From assembly GCF_017316125.1 (NCBI RefSeq), contig NZ_JAFLWA010000005.1, positions 1 through 43,783 of the forward strand: a stretch of 43,783 bases of DNA, read 5' to 3'. The notes under the pieces are model-generated. The model saw only the letters and a list, made by a program, of their open reading frames with translations, was not told where the DNA came from and ran no database searches. Of this stretch, positions 1-7,079 are shown in pieces. Position numbers and translations under genes: made by a program. Position 1 is the first letter of the stretch. Each line of letters opens with the position of its first letter. Source of the DNA: Enterococcus sp. DIV0660C (GTDB lineage Bacteria; Bacillota; Bacilli; Lactobacillales; Enterococcaceae).

Positions 1-62
1 TTCCATTATTTATTGGGCGTACACGTAAAACTTGGTTGAAAGAACGAAAAGAAAATGAGTAA
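1..62 (+). CDS. 3' end of an unidentified CDS (partial)
   Basis: The window opens inside an open frame (codons begin at base 3) that runs 19 codons to a TAA at 60-62. The visible tail is basic and charged, with an RKTWLKERKENE-like end, as is common at the cytoplasmic C-terminus of membrane proteins. It is followed at once by a perfect palindromic terminator, which supports it being a real gene end. Too little is present to name a family. Confidence 0.5.
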   Translation, partial: PLFIGRTRKTWLKERKENE

Positions 63-100
63 AAAAAGGTTGGGACAAAATTTTGTCCCAACCTTTTTTT
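61..100. terminator. bidirectional loopless terminator
   Basis: A perfect 20+20 bp inverted repeat with no spacer, built on GGTTGGGACAAAA and its complement. It has an A-run on the left and a T-run on the right, so it can terminate both the rightward gene ending at 62 and the leftward MATE gene, whose TAA lies inside the right arm. Confidence 0.9.
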
Positions 101-1463
101 ATGCTTCCATAGTACGCTCTAACTGTTGTTGCTCATCCAATTTGCGTAGCTTTTTCATTGCTTTGAAATAAGAATAAAGTAATACGGCAACGGAACCAAT
201 CCATGCTAAAGGTGAGGCGGCAGCAGCACCAGGATAGCCCCATAAAGCGGTTAGAAAAATGGCCGCGAATGAACGCATGATAAGTTCCATAATCCCAGCA
301 ATTGTCGGAATCTTACTTTGACCAAGACCTTGCAACGTATAGCGTAAAATAAATAAAATTGCTAGTATCCAGTAAAGCGAACCATTGATAGTAAAATAAA
401 TTTGTGCTAACTCAAATACACGCGTTTCACTGGCATCTACGAATAGGTGGACAAAAGAGTGACCAAAGATGATCACAACAGCCCCTGCAACGAGACTAAA
501 GCCACCACTCATCAAGAGGCACTGCTTCACCCCTTTTAATATACGGCCATATTCTTTGGCACCATAATTTTGAGCGGTAAATGTCGCCATCGTGATGCCA
601 AACGACATCATTGGTTGTGTGGCGAATTGATCGATTCGACCTGCTGCTGCTTGGGCGGCCACAACATCTGTCCCTAGACTATTAAGAGCTGATTGTAAGA
701 TGATTGCTCCAATAGCGATAATTGATGCTTGAAAGGCCATTGGTAACGAAATATTTAAGTGGGTACGAATCTCTTTTTTATCGAAAACAAAATCTTTTTT
801 TCGTAATTGAAGTAGCGGAATTTTTCTTTTGATATAGACCAAACAAAGTAGACTCGATGCGACTTGCGCAATCACTGTTGCAATCCCAGCACCTTCTACT
901 CCCATGCCAAAATGAATAATAAAAACTAAATCTAAAACCACATTGATAATAACAGCGATAATCAGGAAAAAAAGAGGTGTACGACTGTCCCCTAAAGCAC
1001 GAATGACATTTGATAATAAATTGAAACTCATTGATGCGAAAATCCCCATCAAAATGATTGAAATAAATGATTGGGCTTGATCAATAATTTCTGGAGGAGT
1101 TTGCATGAGCTGTAGCATCGGACGGATGAATAAGAGACTAAGAACGGTTAAAACGATTGTAACGACGAGACTAATGATGATGCTAGTAGCAAAACTTTTC
1201 TTTAGACCACGATAATCTTGGGCACCAAAACGTTGAGCTGTGATAATTGCTAAACCTGCTGTGAGCCCTTGGGCAAAACCGATAATCAAAAAAGTTAAGC
1301 TTCCAGTTGAACCAACAGCGGCTAAAGCATTCTTCCCTAAAGTTTGACCTACAATGATCATGTCGACCATATTGTAAAATTGTTGGAAAATATTCCCAAT
1401 CAAGAGGGGAATCGTAAAAATAAAAATTAGTTTTGCTGGATTCCCTTTGGTTAATTCACGCAT
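99..1463 (-). CDS. MATE family multidrug/Na+ antiporter
   Basis: A polytopic membrane protein of 454 aa with about 12 predicted transmembrane helices, the normal size for MATE exporters. The N-terminus (MRELTKGNPAKLI, then IPLLIGNIFQQFYNMVDMII) is the characteristic first-helix signature of the family, and a second similar half follows. Members expel cationic drugs, dyes or metabolites in exchange for Na+ or H+. The start is placed at 1463 because AGGAG lies 9 bases upstream; an in-frame ATG at 1487 has no such site. It is transcribed alone, leftward, and ends in the terminator at 61-100. The substrate cannot be read from sequence. Confidence 0.9.
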   Translation of the reverse strand: MRELTKGNPAKLIFIFTIPLLIGNIFQQFYNMVDMIIVGQTLGKNALAAVGSTGSLTFLIIGFAQGLTAGLAIITAQRFGAQDYRGLKKSFATSIIISLVVTIVLTVLSLLFIRPMLQLMQTPPEIIDQAQSFISIILMGIFASMSFNLLSNVIRALGDSRTPLFFLIIAVIINVVLDLVFIIHFGMGVEGAGIATVIAQVASSLLCLVYIKRKIPLLQLRKKDFVFDKKEIRTHLNISLPMAFQASIIAIGAIILQSALNSLGTDVVAAQAAAGRIDQFATQPMMSFGITMATFTAQNYGAKEYGRILKGVKQCLLMSGGFSLVAGAVVIIFGHSFVHLFVDASETRVFELAQIYFTINGSLYWILAILFILRYTLQGLGQSKIPTIAGIMELIMRSFAAIFLTALWGYPGAAAASPLAWIGSVAVLLYSYFKAMKKLRKLDEQQQLERTMEA

Positions 1464-1544
1464 CTGTACAACTCCTATTCGTAACATATTTAGTTAGTAG
1501 TATAGAGTTTTTATTGTGGAAATACTATAGAAAATTCGTGAAAA

Positions 1545-1590
1545 TCAAAAAAGCTAAGGCTTGGAATTTTCTCCAAGTTCTCAGCTTTCT
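1545..1590 (-). terminator. terminator of the DUF960 gene
   Basis: Read leftward, an imperfect stem (AAGCT...CTTGGA pairing with TCCAAG...AGCTT) is followed by a run of six T. It lies about 35 bases after the stop codon of the gene ending at 1621. Confidence 0.75.
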
Positions 1591-1620
1591 TTTTTCATTA
1601 AAACCTAAACTATTTTTAGA

Positions 1621-1944
1621 CTAGTATTGTTTAATTTCGCTAGGTAAAAGAATCGTTTCCCTTGTCCCATCATCATAAGCATAAACTTGTGTAGGAAACT
1701 GACTAGAATATGCAAATGGCAAATCAATATCCATCTCAACAGAACTTCCTGGTTGAGAAAAGTGCATAGTTACTTTTCCATGATTGTTAACAATATCAAA
1801 GGCAAGGATATTGTCTAATGGAATAACTCCCTTGAGGTCTAAGTCAATAATAAACCAGATACTGTCGATCAATTCACCGGGCATACTCGATACAACACCG
1901 ACAGAGGCATAACGATTGCGTTCGCTGTCAAAACTTTCAAACAT
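1621..1944 (-). CDS. DUF960-like small protein
   Basis: A soluble protein of 107 aa. The N-terminal pattern (a few residues, then NRYASVGV, then a hydrophobic/acidic stretch PGELIDSIWFIIDLD and a later DIVNNHGKVTMHFSQ) matches the layout of DUF960, a Firmicutes family without a known function. The start at 1944 is chosen for the strong TAAGGAGG 8 bases upstream; the in-frame ATG at 1995 lacks one. It is monocistronic, with its own terminator. I do not know its role; the family call rests on remembered motif layout. Confidence 0.6.
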   Translation of the reverse strand: MFESFDSERNRYASVGVVSSMPGELIDSIWFIIDLDLKGVIPLDNILAFDIVNNHGKVTMHFSQPGSSVEMDIDLPFAYSSQFPTQVYAYDDGTRETILLPSEIKQY

Positions 1945-2383
1945 CTGTTTAACCTCCTTAGTTTCTTCAATCCTTCTACAAATAGTATAAGACAAATTGA
2001 AAAAACTTGCTTTTGTGAGGGTTTATTCTAATAAAGATTAGTTAAAAATGCAACAATAAGTAGTCAATTTGTCTTAAAGGATTCTTTTTTTAATGATTTT
2101 TAAAAAAGTAGAGGAGGTCGGACGCGTGACGTCGACCTCCTCTAAAATTTGTGCGTTACTTGAAGTGGTGTTAAAAACAAGCCTAAATTTCACAAAAATA
2201 TGAAAAATAAATTCTGGGAATGTATTTTTCTTTATTGGAGCTGACTGATTGGCACCACAACCTTTATGCACGGTGTTCCCCAAGCAACTCCTCGAGATAG
2301 CTTGAGTCATTCCAAAATATGAAAAGCTATTTTGAGTGACTACTCACCATCTATTCGGAGCTGACCGCTTGGCATCACGACCT
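1945..2383. other. 439-base gene-free interval with repeats
   Basis: No credible gene is seen. It holds the DUF960 promoter region, a strong hairpin (2109-2144) and two copies of a 31-base repeat exactly 120 bases apart (2237-2267 and 2357-2387). Between the repeats are diverged copies of a TGAGT(C/G)A motif. A 78-codon frame here has no ribosome binding site and a low-complexity product. Confidence 0.6.
2100..2144 (-). terminator. hairpin, probable distal terminator of rplY
   Basis: Perfect 12-bp arms TAGAGGAGGTCG (2109-2120) and the complement (2133-2144). Read leftward, the stem is followed by CTTTTTT. It is the first convincing terminator downstream of rplY, about 240 bases after its stop. 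Confidence 0.65.
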
Positions 2384-2387
2384 TTAT
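2237..2387. repeat. pair of 31-base direct repeats, 120-base period
   Basis: Copy one (2237-2267) and copy two (2357-2387) share GGAGCTGAC..TTGGCA.CAC.ACCTTTAT with about five differences. The offset is exactly 120 bases. The second copy runs into the last codon of rplY. It may be a small dispersed repeat element or a decayed local duplication. Confidence 0.6.
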
Positions 2388-2992
2388 TCTTCAGTTGAAC
2401 CAATTACTTCTGGTTCACTTGCTTCGGCTGTCTCAGTTTCTTCTACTTGTGCTTCGACAACTGCTGCAATTTGTTCTTCACCATCAGTAATCACTGTGTA
2501 ATCTTTGTTTGCAGGAAGATCAGCAACTGTAATTGAGTCGCCAATGTTCAAATCAGTTACATCGACTTCGATACGTTCTGGTAATTTATCTGGTGTAGCT
2601 GAAACAATTACTGTATACAAGTTTTGAGCTAATACACCACCAGATTTAACGCCAGCAGATTCTCCCACAAGAAGAACTTCTGTTTCAACTTCGGTATCTT
2701 CTGTCATGTTGACAGATAAAAATTCAACGTGTTCGAAATGATTGTTGAATGTATTGGTTTGAACTTTATGAACTAAAGTGTTCACTTTTTTGCCATCAAC
2801 GTCCATGGTAATAACTGTATTAGCACCATTTTCACGCAACATTTTGCTGAATGTTTGTCCATCAAATGAAATAGGTGTACTTTCCATTTGGTAGCCATAA
2901 ACCACTGCAGGGACCTTTCCTTCGTGACGCAATTGATTTCTTAATGAACGGGGACGTACTGCTCTTTTACTTACTTCTAATGATACTGACAT
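2384..2992 (-). CDS. rplY: 50S ribosomal protein L25 / general stress protein Ctc
   Basis: Binds 5S rRNA in the large ribosomal subunit. At 202 aa it is the long two-domain (CTC/TL5) form: an N-terminal 5S-binding beta barrel (about residues 1-95, with RNQLRHEGKVPAVVYG) and a C-terminal beta domain (about 100-185, with GVLAQNLYTVIV and DLPANKDYTV). An acidic Glu-rich tail follows. AGGAGG lies 10 bases before the ATG. It is monocistronic behind a roughly 210-base leader holding a terminator-like hairpin. In Bacillus ctc is a SigB stress gene; enterococci are thought to lack SigB, so control here is probably through the leader. Confidence 0.93.
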   Translation of the reverse strand: MSVSLEVSKRAVRPRSLRNQLRHEGKVPAVVYGYQMESTPISFDGQTFSKMLRENGANTVITMDVDGKKVNTLVHKVQTNTFNNHFEHVEFLSVNMTEDTEVETEVLLVGESAGVKSGGVLAQNLYTVIVSATPDKLPERIEVDVTDLNIGDSITVADLPANKDYTVITDGEEQIAAVVEAQVEETETAEASEPEVIGSTEE

Positions 2993-3204
2993 AACCTAAA
3001 TTCCTCCTTAAAATGTGATTGTCTTAGGTCATAAGACAAGTTTTATTTAAGTGAATTTGCATGGCTAATCTCTTGCACATTATTGGGTTGTGCGTTTAAA
3101 AAAACGCAAAAAGACAGATGCGTACATCTGTCTAAGGAAAGTTATGATTCAACTTTTCTCCACCAGGTCATTACGCTGTGTATGAGAAATCCGATTCACT
3201 TTAC
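2993..3204 (-). promoter_or_regulatory. rplY 5' leader with candidate attenuator
   Basis: Read leftward, the likely start is near 3204 (TTGACT at 3234-3239, 17 bases, TACGGT at 3211-3216). The leader contains a hairpin AAAGTT/AACTTT (3138-3156), then a perfect 9-bp stem AGACAGATG/CATCTGTCT (3112-3133) followed by TTTTTGCGTTTTTTT. That is the architecture of an intrinsic terminator inside the 5' UTR. A further small stem (3091-3108) precedes the AGGAGG of rplY. It matches no leader I know by sequence. Confidence 0.55.
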
Positions 3205-3210
3205 CTATTA

Positions 3211-3239
3211 ACCGTAGCGCGAATCAAAAGTTAAGTCAA
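3211..3239 (-). promoter_or_regulatory. candidate rplY promoter
   Basis: On the minus strand, TTGACT (3234-3239), a 17-base spacer and TACGGT (3211-3216). The -35 is good and the -10 is weak. Confidence 0.45.
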
Positions 3240-3258
3240 GGAATAAGGTGTTTGTTCG

Positions 3259-3287
3259 TTTGCAAGCGACTGATTTCAAGTTATAAT
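3259..3287 (+). promoter_or_regulatory. promoter of the rsuA unit
   Basis: TTTGCA (3259-3264), a 17-base spacer and a perfect TATAAT (3282-3287). The start would fall near 3294, leaving a very short 5' UTR with AGAGG at 3301 and ATG at 3313. Confidence 0.75.
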
Positions 3288-3312
3288 GCTCTTTAGTAAG
3301 AGAGGAACTGGT

Positions 3313-4029
3313 ATGCGATTAGACAAATTGATTGAGAAAGAATTACAAACAACGAGAAAAGAAATGAAACGCTTGTTTACGATGAAAAAAGTCAAGATAG
3401 ACGGTGTAATCGAATTTCAAGAAAATCGGAATGTCGATAGTTTATTACATGAAATTGAAGTAGCGGGCGAGAGATTGCAAACAAATGAGGTATATTATCT
3501 TTTGAATAAACCAAGTGGTGTGGTGACGGCTGTGAACGATTCAAATAGGGTAACAGTCATCGACTTGATTGCATCTGCAGATCAACAACCAGCACTTTAT
3601 CCTGTTGGTAGGTTAGATCGAGATACGACAGGGTTATTATTGCTAACAACCAATGGACAGTTGGGGTACGAATTACTTTTGCCTGATAAAAAAGTAGAAA
3701 AAACATATCAGGTTACTGTAAATGCTCAATTAGGAGAAGAAGATATTCAAGCTTTTGCTTCAGGAATTATTTTTGCAGATGGGACGAAATGTCAGCCAGC
3801 GAGATTAACAATTAGTTATGCTAATTCAAAAGAAAGTCAGGCATTGCTGACGATTCAGGAAGGAAAATTTCATCAAGTGAAGAAAATGTTTTTGGCGCAA
3901 GGAAAAAAAGTGAATGCTTTGACCCGAACCTCAATGGGACCTTTAACGTTAGATCAACAATTGGCACCAGGTGCTTACCGCGCACTGACATTGACTGAGC
4001 TGCGACAACTGAGTGATTATTTTAACTGA
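3313..4029 (+). CDS. rsuA: RsuA-family 16S rRNA pseudouridine synthase
   Basis: Isomerises a uridine of 16S rRNA (U516 in E. coli RsuA) to pseudouridine. The 238-aa protein has an N-terminal S4 RNA-binding domain (about 1-50, MRLDKLIEKELQ...KVKIDG) and a catalytic domain with GRLDRDTTGLLLLTTNG, in which Asp102 is the expected catalytic residue. The start at 3313 is chosen because AGAGG stands 8 bases before it and because the S4 domain begins there. It heads a unit with the nucleotidase gene 17 bases downstream. RluB-type paralogues act on 23S rRNA, so the exact target site is inferred. Confidence 0.88.
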   Translation: MRLDKLIEKELQTTRKEMKRLFTMKKVKIDGVIEFQENRNVDSLLHEIEVAGERLQTNEVYYLLNKPSGVVTAVNDSNRVTVIDLIASADQQPALYPVGRLDRDTTGLLLLTTNGQLGYELLLPDKKVEKTYQVTVNAQLGEEDIQAFASGIIFADGTKCQPARLTISYANSKESQALLTIQEGKFHQVKKMFLAQGKKVNALTRTSMGPLTLDQQLAPGAYRALTLTELRQLSDYFN

Positions 4030-4046
4030 GAGAGGACGAAAATTAA

Positions 4047-4742
4047 ATGAAATATACTACTTTATTATTTGATGTGGATGATACTTTATTGGACTTTCAA
4101 AAAACAGAAGAACGTGCACTTAATGAATTATTCGCTGAGCAAGGAATCGCACTGATTCCGGAAGTAAAAACGAGTTATAAAGCATTGAATCATCATTTAT
4201 GGCAAGAATTTGAAAAGGGAAACATGACAAGAGAAGAAGTAACAGGAAATCGTTTTGGTTTGTTGTTCCAACAATTTGGTCAAACGGTAGATGGCCCTCA
4301 AATGGAAGCAAGATATCGTCATTACTTGAATCAAGGTCATGACTTAGTAGAAGGCAGTCGTGAATTGATCCATTCTTTAGCGCAAAAAGCGAATCTTTAT
4401 ATTGTAACGAATGGTGTTTCACAAACACAGTATCAACGTCTAACAGATGCGGAATTATTACCTTACTTCAAAAAAATATTTGTTTCTGAAGATATAGGTG
4501 CGCAAAAACCAATGAAAGAATTTTTTGATTACGTGTTTGATCGAATCCCAGAGTTGGATCGAGAAAAAACTGTCATCATTGGTGATTCACTAACTTCAGA
4601 TATCCAAGGAGGGAATCAAGCGGGCATTGATACGATTTGGTTCAATAAAAATCAATTGCCAGAAAGCGATAAGATTACACCTACTTACCGAATTGATTCA
4701 TTAGCTGAAATCCATACTATTTTAGAGAATGGAAATGAATAA
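4047..4742 (+). CDS. YjjG/YfnB-type HAD pyrimidine 5'-nucleotidase
   Basis: A haloacid-dehalogenase phosphatase of 231 aa. The four HAD motifs are visible: DVDDT (9-13, nucleophile Asp9), TNG (121-123), Lys154 and GDSLTSD (179-185). A helical cap lies between motifs I and II. The FDVDDTLLDF start and the SEDIGAQKP segment are typical of the YjjG subfamily, which dephosphorylates damaged or non-canonical pyrimidine nucleotides. It follows rsuA by 17 bases, probably in the same transcript. The substrate is taken from the family. Confidence 0.82.
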   Translation: MKYTTLLFDVDDTLLDFQKTEERALNELFAEQGIALIPEVKTSYKALNHHLWQEFEKGNMTREEVTGNRFGLLFQQFGQTVDGPQMEARYRHYLNQGHDLVEGSRELIHSLAQKANLYIVTNGVSQTQYQRLTDAELLPYFKKIFVSEDIGAQKPMKEFFDYVFDRIPELDREKTVIIGDSLTSDIQGGNQAGIDTIWFNKNQLPESDKITPTYRIDSLAEIHTILENGNE

Positions 4743-4779
4743 TTTTCAGAAAAATCGTAGCATTTTCATATTTTTCCGC

Positions 4780-4785
4780 TATAAT
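4780..4785 (+). promoter_or_regulatory. candidate -10 of the udk promoter
   Basis: A perfect TATAAT 42 bases before the udk start. No good -35 is present at the right distance, so the call is tentative. Confidence 0.4.
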
Positions 4786-4826
4786 AGATAGGAATGAAAA
4801 ATAGGATATGAAAGAGGTTTTAGTTA

Positions 4827-5456
4827 ATGACAAAAAGCAAGCCAATTATCATTGGTGTGACGGGCGGATCAGGAAGCGGAAAAACGAGCGTCAGTCGTGC
4901 GATTTTTAGTAATTTCCCAGATCACTCGATCATGATGCTTGAACAAGATTCGTATTATAAAGATCAAAGTCATCTTAGTTTTGAAGAGCGGTTGAACACA
5001 AACTATGACCACCCATTTGCTTTTGATAACGACTTACTAATTGAGCATGTCGAAAAATTATTGAACTATGAAGCCATTGAAAAACCCGTTTATGACTATG
5101 TAGAGCATACTAGAAGTCAAGTGACGATTGTTGAAGAGCCAAAAGAAGTCATTATTCTTGAAGGAATTTTGATTTTGGAAGATGAACGTTTACGTGAGTT
5201 GATGGATATAAAATTATATGTTGATACGGATGACGATATTCGCATCATTCGTCGTATCAAACGAGACATGGAAGAACGAGGCCGTACGTTGGATTCTGTT
5301 ATTGAACAATATTTAACGGTAGTGAAACCAATGTACCATCAATTTATTGAGCCAACGAAACGATATGCAGATATTATCGTTCCAGAAGGTGGCGAAAATC
5401 ACGTAGCAATCGATTTGATCAATACAAAAGTGGCTAGCTTCTTAAATCATAATTAG
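4827..5456 (+). CDS. udk: uridine/cytidine kinase
   Basis: Phosphorylates uridine and cytidine in pyrimidine salvage. It is 209 aa, the usual size. The Walker A loop GGSGSGKT is at 13-20, followed by the EQDSYYKDQ substrate segment, the NYDHPFAFD motif, EGILIL (Walker B region) and [12 protein letters not shown] in the lid. AGAGG precedes the ATG. It lies just after a pyrimidine nucleotidase and is closed by a terminator at 5475-5538. Confidence 0.95.
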   Translation: MTKSKPIIIGVTGGSGSGKTSVSRAIFSNFPDHSIMMLEQDSYYKDQSHLSFEERLNTNYDHPFAFDNDLLIEHVEKLLNYEAIEKPVYDYVEHTRSQVTIVEEPKEVIILEGILILEDERLRELMDIKLYVDTDDDIRIIRRIKRDMEERGRTLDSVIEQYLTVVKPMYHQFIEPTKRYADIIVPEGGENHVAIDLINTKVASFLNHN

Positions 5457-5474
5457 GTACGACTTTTTACTAAT

Positions 5475-5538
5475 AGCAGTTGGCTGAATCAATATTTCCG
5501 GTTGAGTTTTGACTAGAAGATTCAGCAGCTGCTTTTTT
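5475..5538 (+). terminator. terminator of udk
   Basis: AGCAG...GCTGAATC pairs with GATTCAGC...CTGCT across a 29-base loop, followed by TTTTTT. Confidence 0.75.
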
Positions 5539-5598
5539 CTGTGGAACTTTTTCTAAAAACGTAGGTATGAGAAAATTTAAGAGAGATGGAGACTTGCT

Positions 5599-6198
5599 AT
5601 GGAAAATTATCGATCAGCAATTCGGCGAATCATTCAGTTTTTACCTATAGTTGGTTTTAGCTTGTTTTTCATACTTGCCATCTATGCGTATCGCCATGGA
5701 ATTTTTCAATCAACGGATTCGTTACAAGTATTTATTCAACAATTTGGTCAATATGCTGTATTGATTTTTATTTTGTTACAAATTATCCAAGTAATCATTC
5801 CTATTCTGCCCGGTGGTATTTCATCTGTTGTCGGCATGTTGATGTTTGGAACGGGATGGGGACTGGTTTATAGCTACATTGGTTTAGTGATTGGTGAAGC
5901 ACTTGGCTTTTTACTTGTGCGTTACTATGGCGTAAACTTTGTTCAATTGATCCTATCACCAAAAAAATATCAAAAATTTGATCAATTATTGACCACACAT
6001 ACTCAAAACATCCGCCGATTTTTGATTTGGACATTGATTTTACCTTTTGCACCAGATGATCTCGTTTGCTTAGTGGCTGGTCTAACAAAAATGTCTTTTC
6101 GTGAATACATACGAATTATTTTGATTCTAAAGCCCTGGTCAGTCGGAGTGTATGGACTTCTGATGCTTTATTTATTTAGAAAAGCACAAGGTTTGTAG
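5599..6198 (+). CDS. TVP38/TMEM64 (VTT domain) membrane protein
   Basis: An integral membrane protein of 199 aa with about five to six hydrophobic segments. The VTT/SNARE-associated signature is clear: a re-entrant loop region with PILPGGISSVVGMLMFGTGWG (about 68-90) and a second half with PFAPDDLVCLVAGLTKMSFREY. Related DedA/VTT proteins are linked to lipid flipping; the role of this subfamily in Firmicutes is not established. GGAG stands 7 bases before the start. It is probably cotranscribed with the downstream acetyltransferase. Confidence 0.82.
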   Translation: MENYRSAIRRIIQFLPIVGFSLFFILAIYAYRHGIFQSTDSLQVFIQQFGQYAVLIFILLQIIQVIIPILPGGISSVVGMLMFGTGWGLVYSYIGLVIGEALGFLLVRYYGVNFVQLILSPKKYQKFDQLLTTHTQNIRRFLIWTLILPFAPDDLVCLVAGLTKMSFREYIRIILILKPWSVGVYGLLMLYLFRKAQGL

Positions 6199-6253
6199 CA
6201 TTTGTTTTTTCATGGAATAATAGCAACAACTTGTACAGAAAGGAAGTCAGTCA

Positions 6254-6754
6254 ATGTTAGAAAAAAAGCGTGTAACAACAGAAGAAGAACTAGACCAGCT
6301 TTTACCAATCATTCATGATGTTTGGCAAGAAGCATTTGTTCCGATTATTGGTCAAGCGCAAGTGGACTACATGTTAGCTACTTATCAATCAAAAGAACAA
6401 ATCCAAAAAGAATTAGGCAATGATGTGTATTATTTTTTATTGATAAAAGATGATCAACCTGTTGGGTACACAGCATATGAAAAATTCGAGTCTAGCATTT
6501 ACTTAAGCAAATTATATTTATTAGCAAGTGTGCGTGGTCAAGGGCTAACTTCAGCAGTTTTCGATTGGTACGAAAAACTTGCAAAAAAAGAAAAAGTATC
6601 CGAAATTTTCTTGCGTGTGAATCAAGATAACCTTCATGCAATTGACGTTTATAAACATCAAGGGTTTCAGTTGGAAGAAGAATTAATCTCAGATATTGGT
6701 GAAGGATTCCAAATGGTTGACTATAAAATGAAAAAAGAACTCGCATACCGGTGA
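6254..6754 (+). CDS. GNAT family N-acetyltransferase
   Basis: A 166-aa protein of the GNAT fold. The acetyl-CoA pyrophosphate loop is recognisable as VRGQGLTS (about 93-100) after the LSKLYLLASV strand. The C-terminal part ends in NLHAIDVYKHQGFQ, the usual alpha4/beta7 segment. AAAGGAAG precedes the ATG. The substrate cannot be inferred. It ends just before the promoter of the small RNA at 6.8 kb. Confidence 0.85.
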   Translation: MLEKKRVTTEEELDQLLPIIHDVWQEAFVPIIGQAQVDYMLATYQSKEQIQKELGNDVYYFLLIKDDQPVGYTAYEKFESSIYLSKLYLLASVRGQGLTSAVFDWYEKLAKKEKVSEIFLRVNQDNLHAIDVYKHQGFQLEEELISDIGEGFQMVDYKMKKELAYR

Positions 6755-6760
6755 AACTTG

Positions 6761-6769
6761 TGATAAAAT
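6761..6769 (+). promoter_or_regulatory. extended -10 promoter of the 6.8 kb RNA
   Basis: TGATAAAAT with a TGn extension and only a poor -35. It sits 7 bases after the stop of the acetyltransferase and gives a start near 6776. Confidence 0.55.
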
Positions 6770-6775
6770 AGTCAC

Positions 6776-6958
6776 ATGCGACGGGTCGAGAAGGTCTCTG
6801 GTTTACAGAGTGCCTAATTGATTTTGGAGGCACGCGATGTTTTTCATCACCTACCGGATGTAGGCAGTGTCGGGTAAGACTTTTGTGGAGAAGGGCTTAT
6901 CTACTTGTTTATTCAAGTACCAGTTGAGGCACGACAAAATGTCGTGCCTCTTTTTTTT
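6776..6958 (+). ncRNA. structured small RNA or riboswitch-like leader (unidentified)
   Basis: About 180 bases with a promoter in front, a strong terminator at the end and no credible ORF. Local stems include CTCTG/CAGAG, GTGCCT/AGGCAC (6810-6833), GATG/CATC, CCTAC/GTAGG around a CGGAT loop, TACTTG/CAAGTA (6902-6919) and the terminator GAGGCACGAC/GTCGTGCCTC. The octamer GAGGCACG occurs at 6827-6834 and again as the terminator's 5' arm at 6926-6933, so the terminator's 3' arm could pair with either. I compared it from memory with 6S, SRP, tmRNA, RNase P, T-box and common riboswitches and found no match. Confidence 0.55.
6926..6958 (+). terminator. terminator of the 6.8 kb RNA
   Basis: Perfect 10-bp stem GAGGCACGAC / GTCGTGCCTC with an AAAAT loop, followed by eight T. 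Confidence 0.92.
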
Positions 6959-6968
6959 ATCAAGATGT

Positions 6969-6996
6969 TTGGAGTGCGACAAGAGGCTGATAAAAT
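6969..6996 (+). promoter_or_regulatory. promoter of the 7080 membrane-protein gene
   Basis: TTGGAG (6969-6974), a 16-base spacer and TAAAAT (6991-6996) with a TGA extension. It lies just after the RNA terminator, so the downstream gene has its own start. Confidence 0.6.
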
Positions 6997-7079
6997 TGGT
7001 TTGTCCACTCTTTAATGTTAAACTTAAACTAACTAAAGGTCATGAGAGTTTGTCATTGACCGTCTGAGGAGTTTTGATT

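Noticed and set aside
2074-2310. A 78-codon leftward frame downstream of rplY.
   Set aside because: No ribosome binding site, and it runs through the hairpin at 2109-2144 and a repeat; the product has no protein-like features.
6640-6680. The antisense frame of the acetyltransferase gene encodes DVYKRQ, a string known as a translated sequencing-adapter artefact.
   Set aside because: The codons here differ from the adapter sequence (GATGTTTATAAACGTCAA, not GATGTGTATAAGAGACAG), and the sense frame is an intact conserved protein, so it is coincidence.
6776-6958. Assignment of the structured RNA as 6S RNA, SRP RNA or a T-box.
   Set aside because: The length suits 6S, but I could not build its central bubble. 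The SRP tetraloop region and the T-box AGGGTGG-type motif are absent.
6867-7067. A 66-codon frame after the small RNA.
   Set aside because: It passes straight through the strong terminator at 6926-6958 and has no ribosome binding site.
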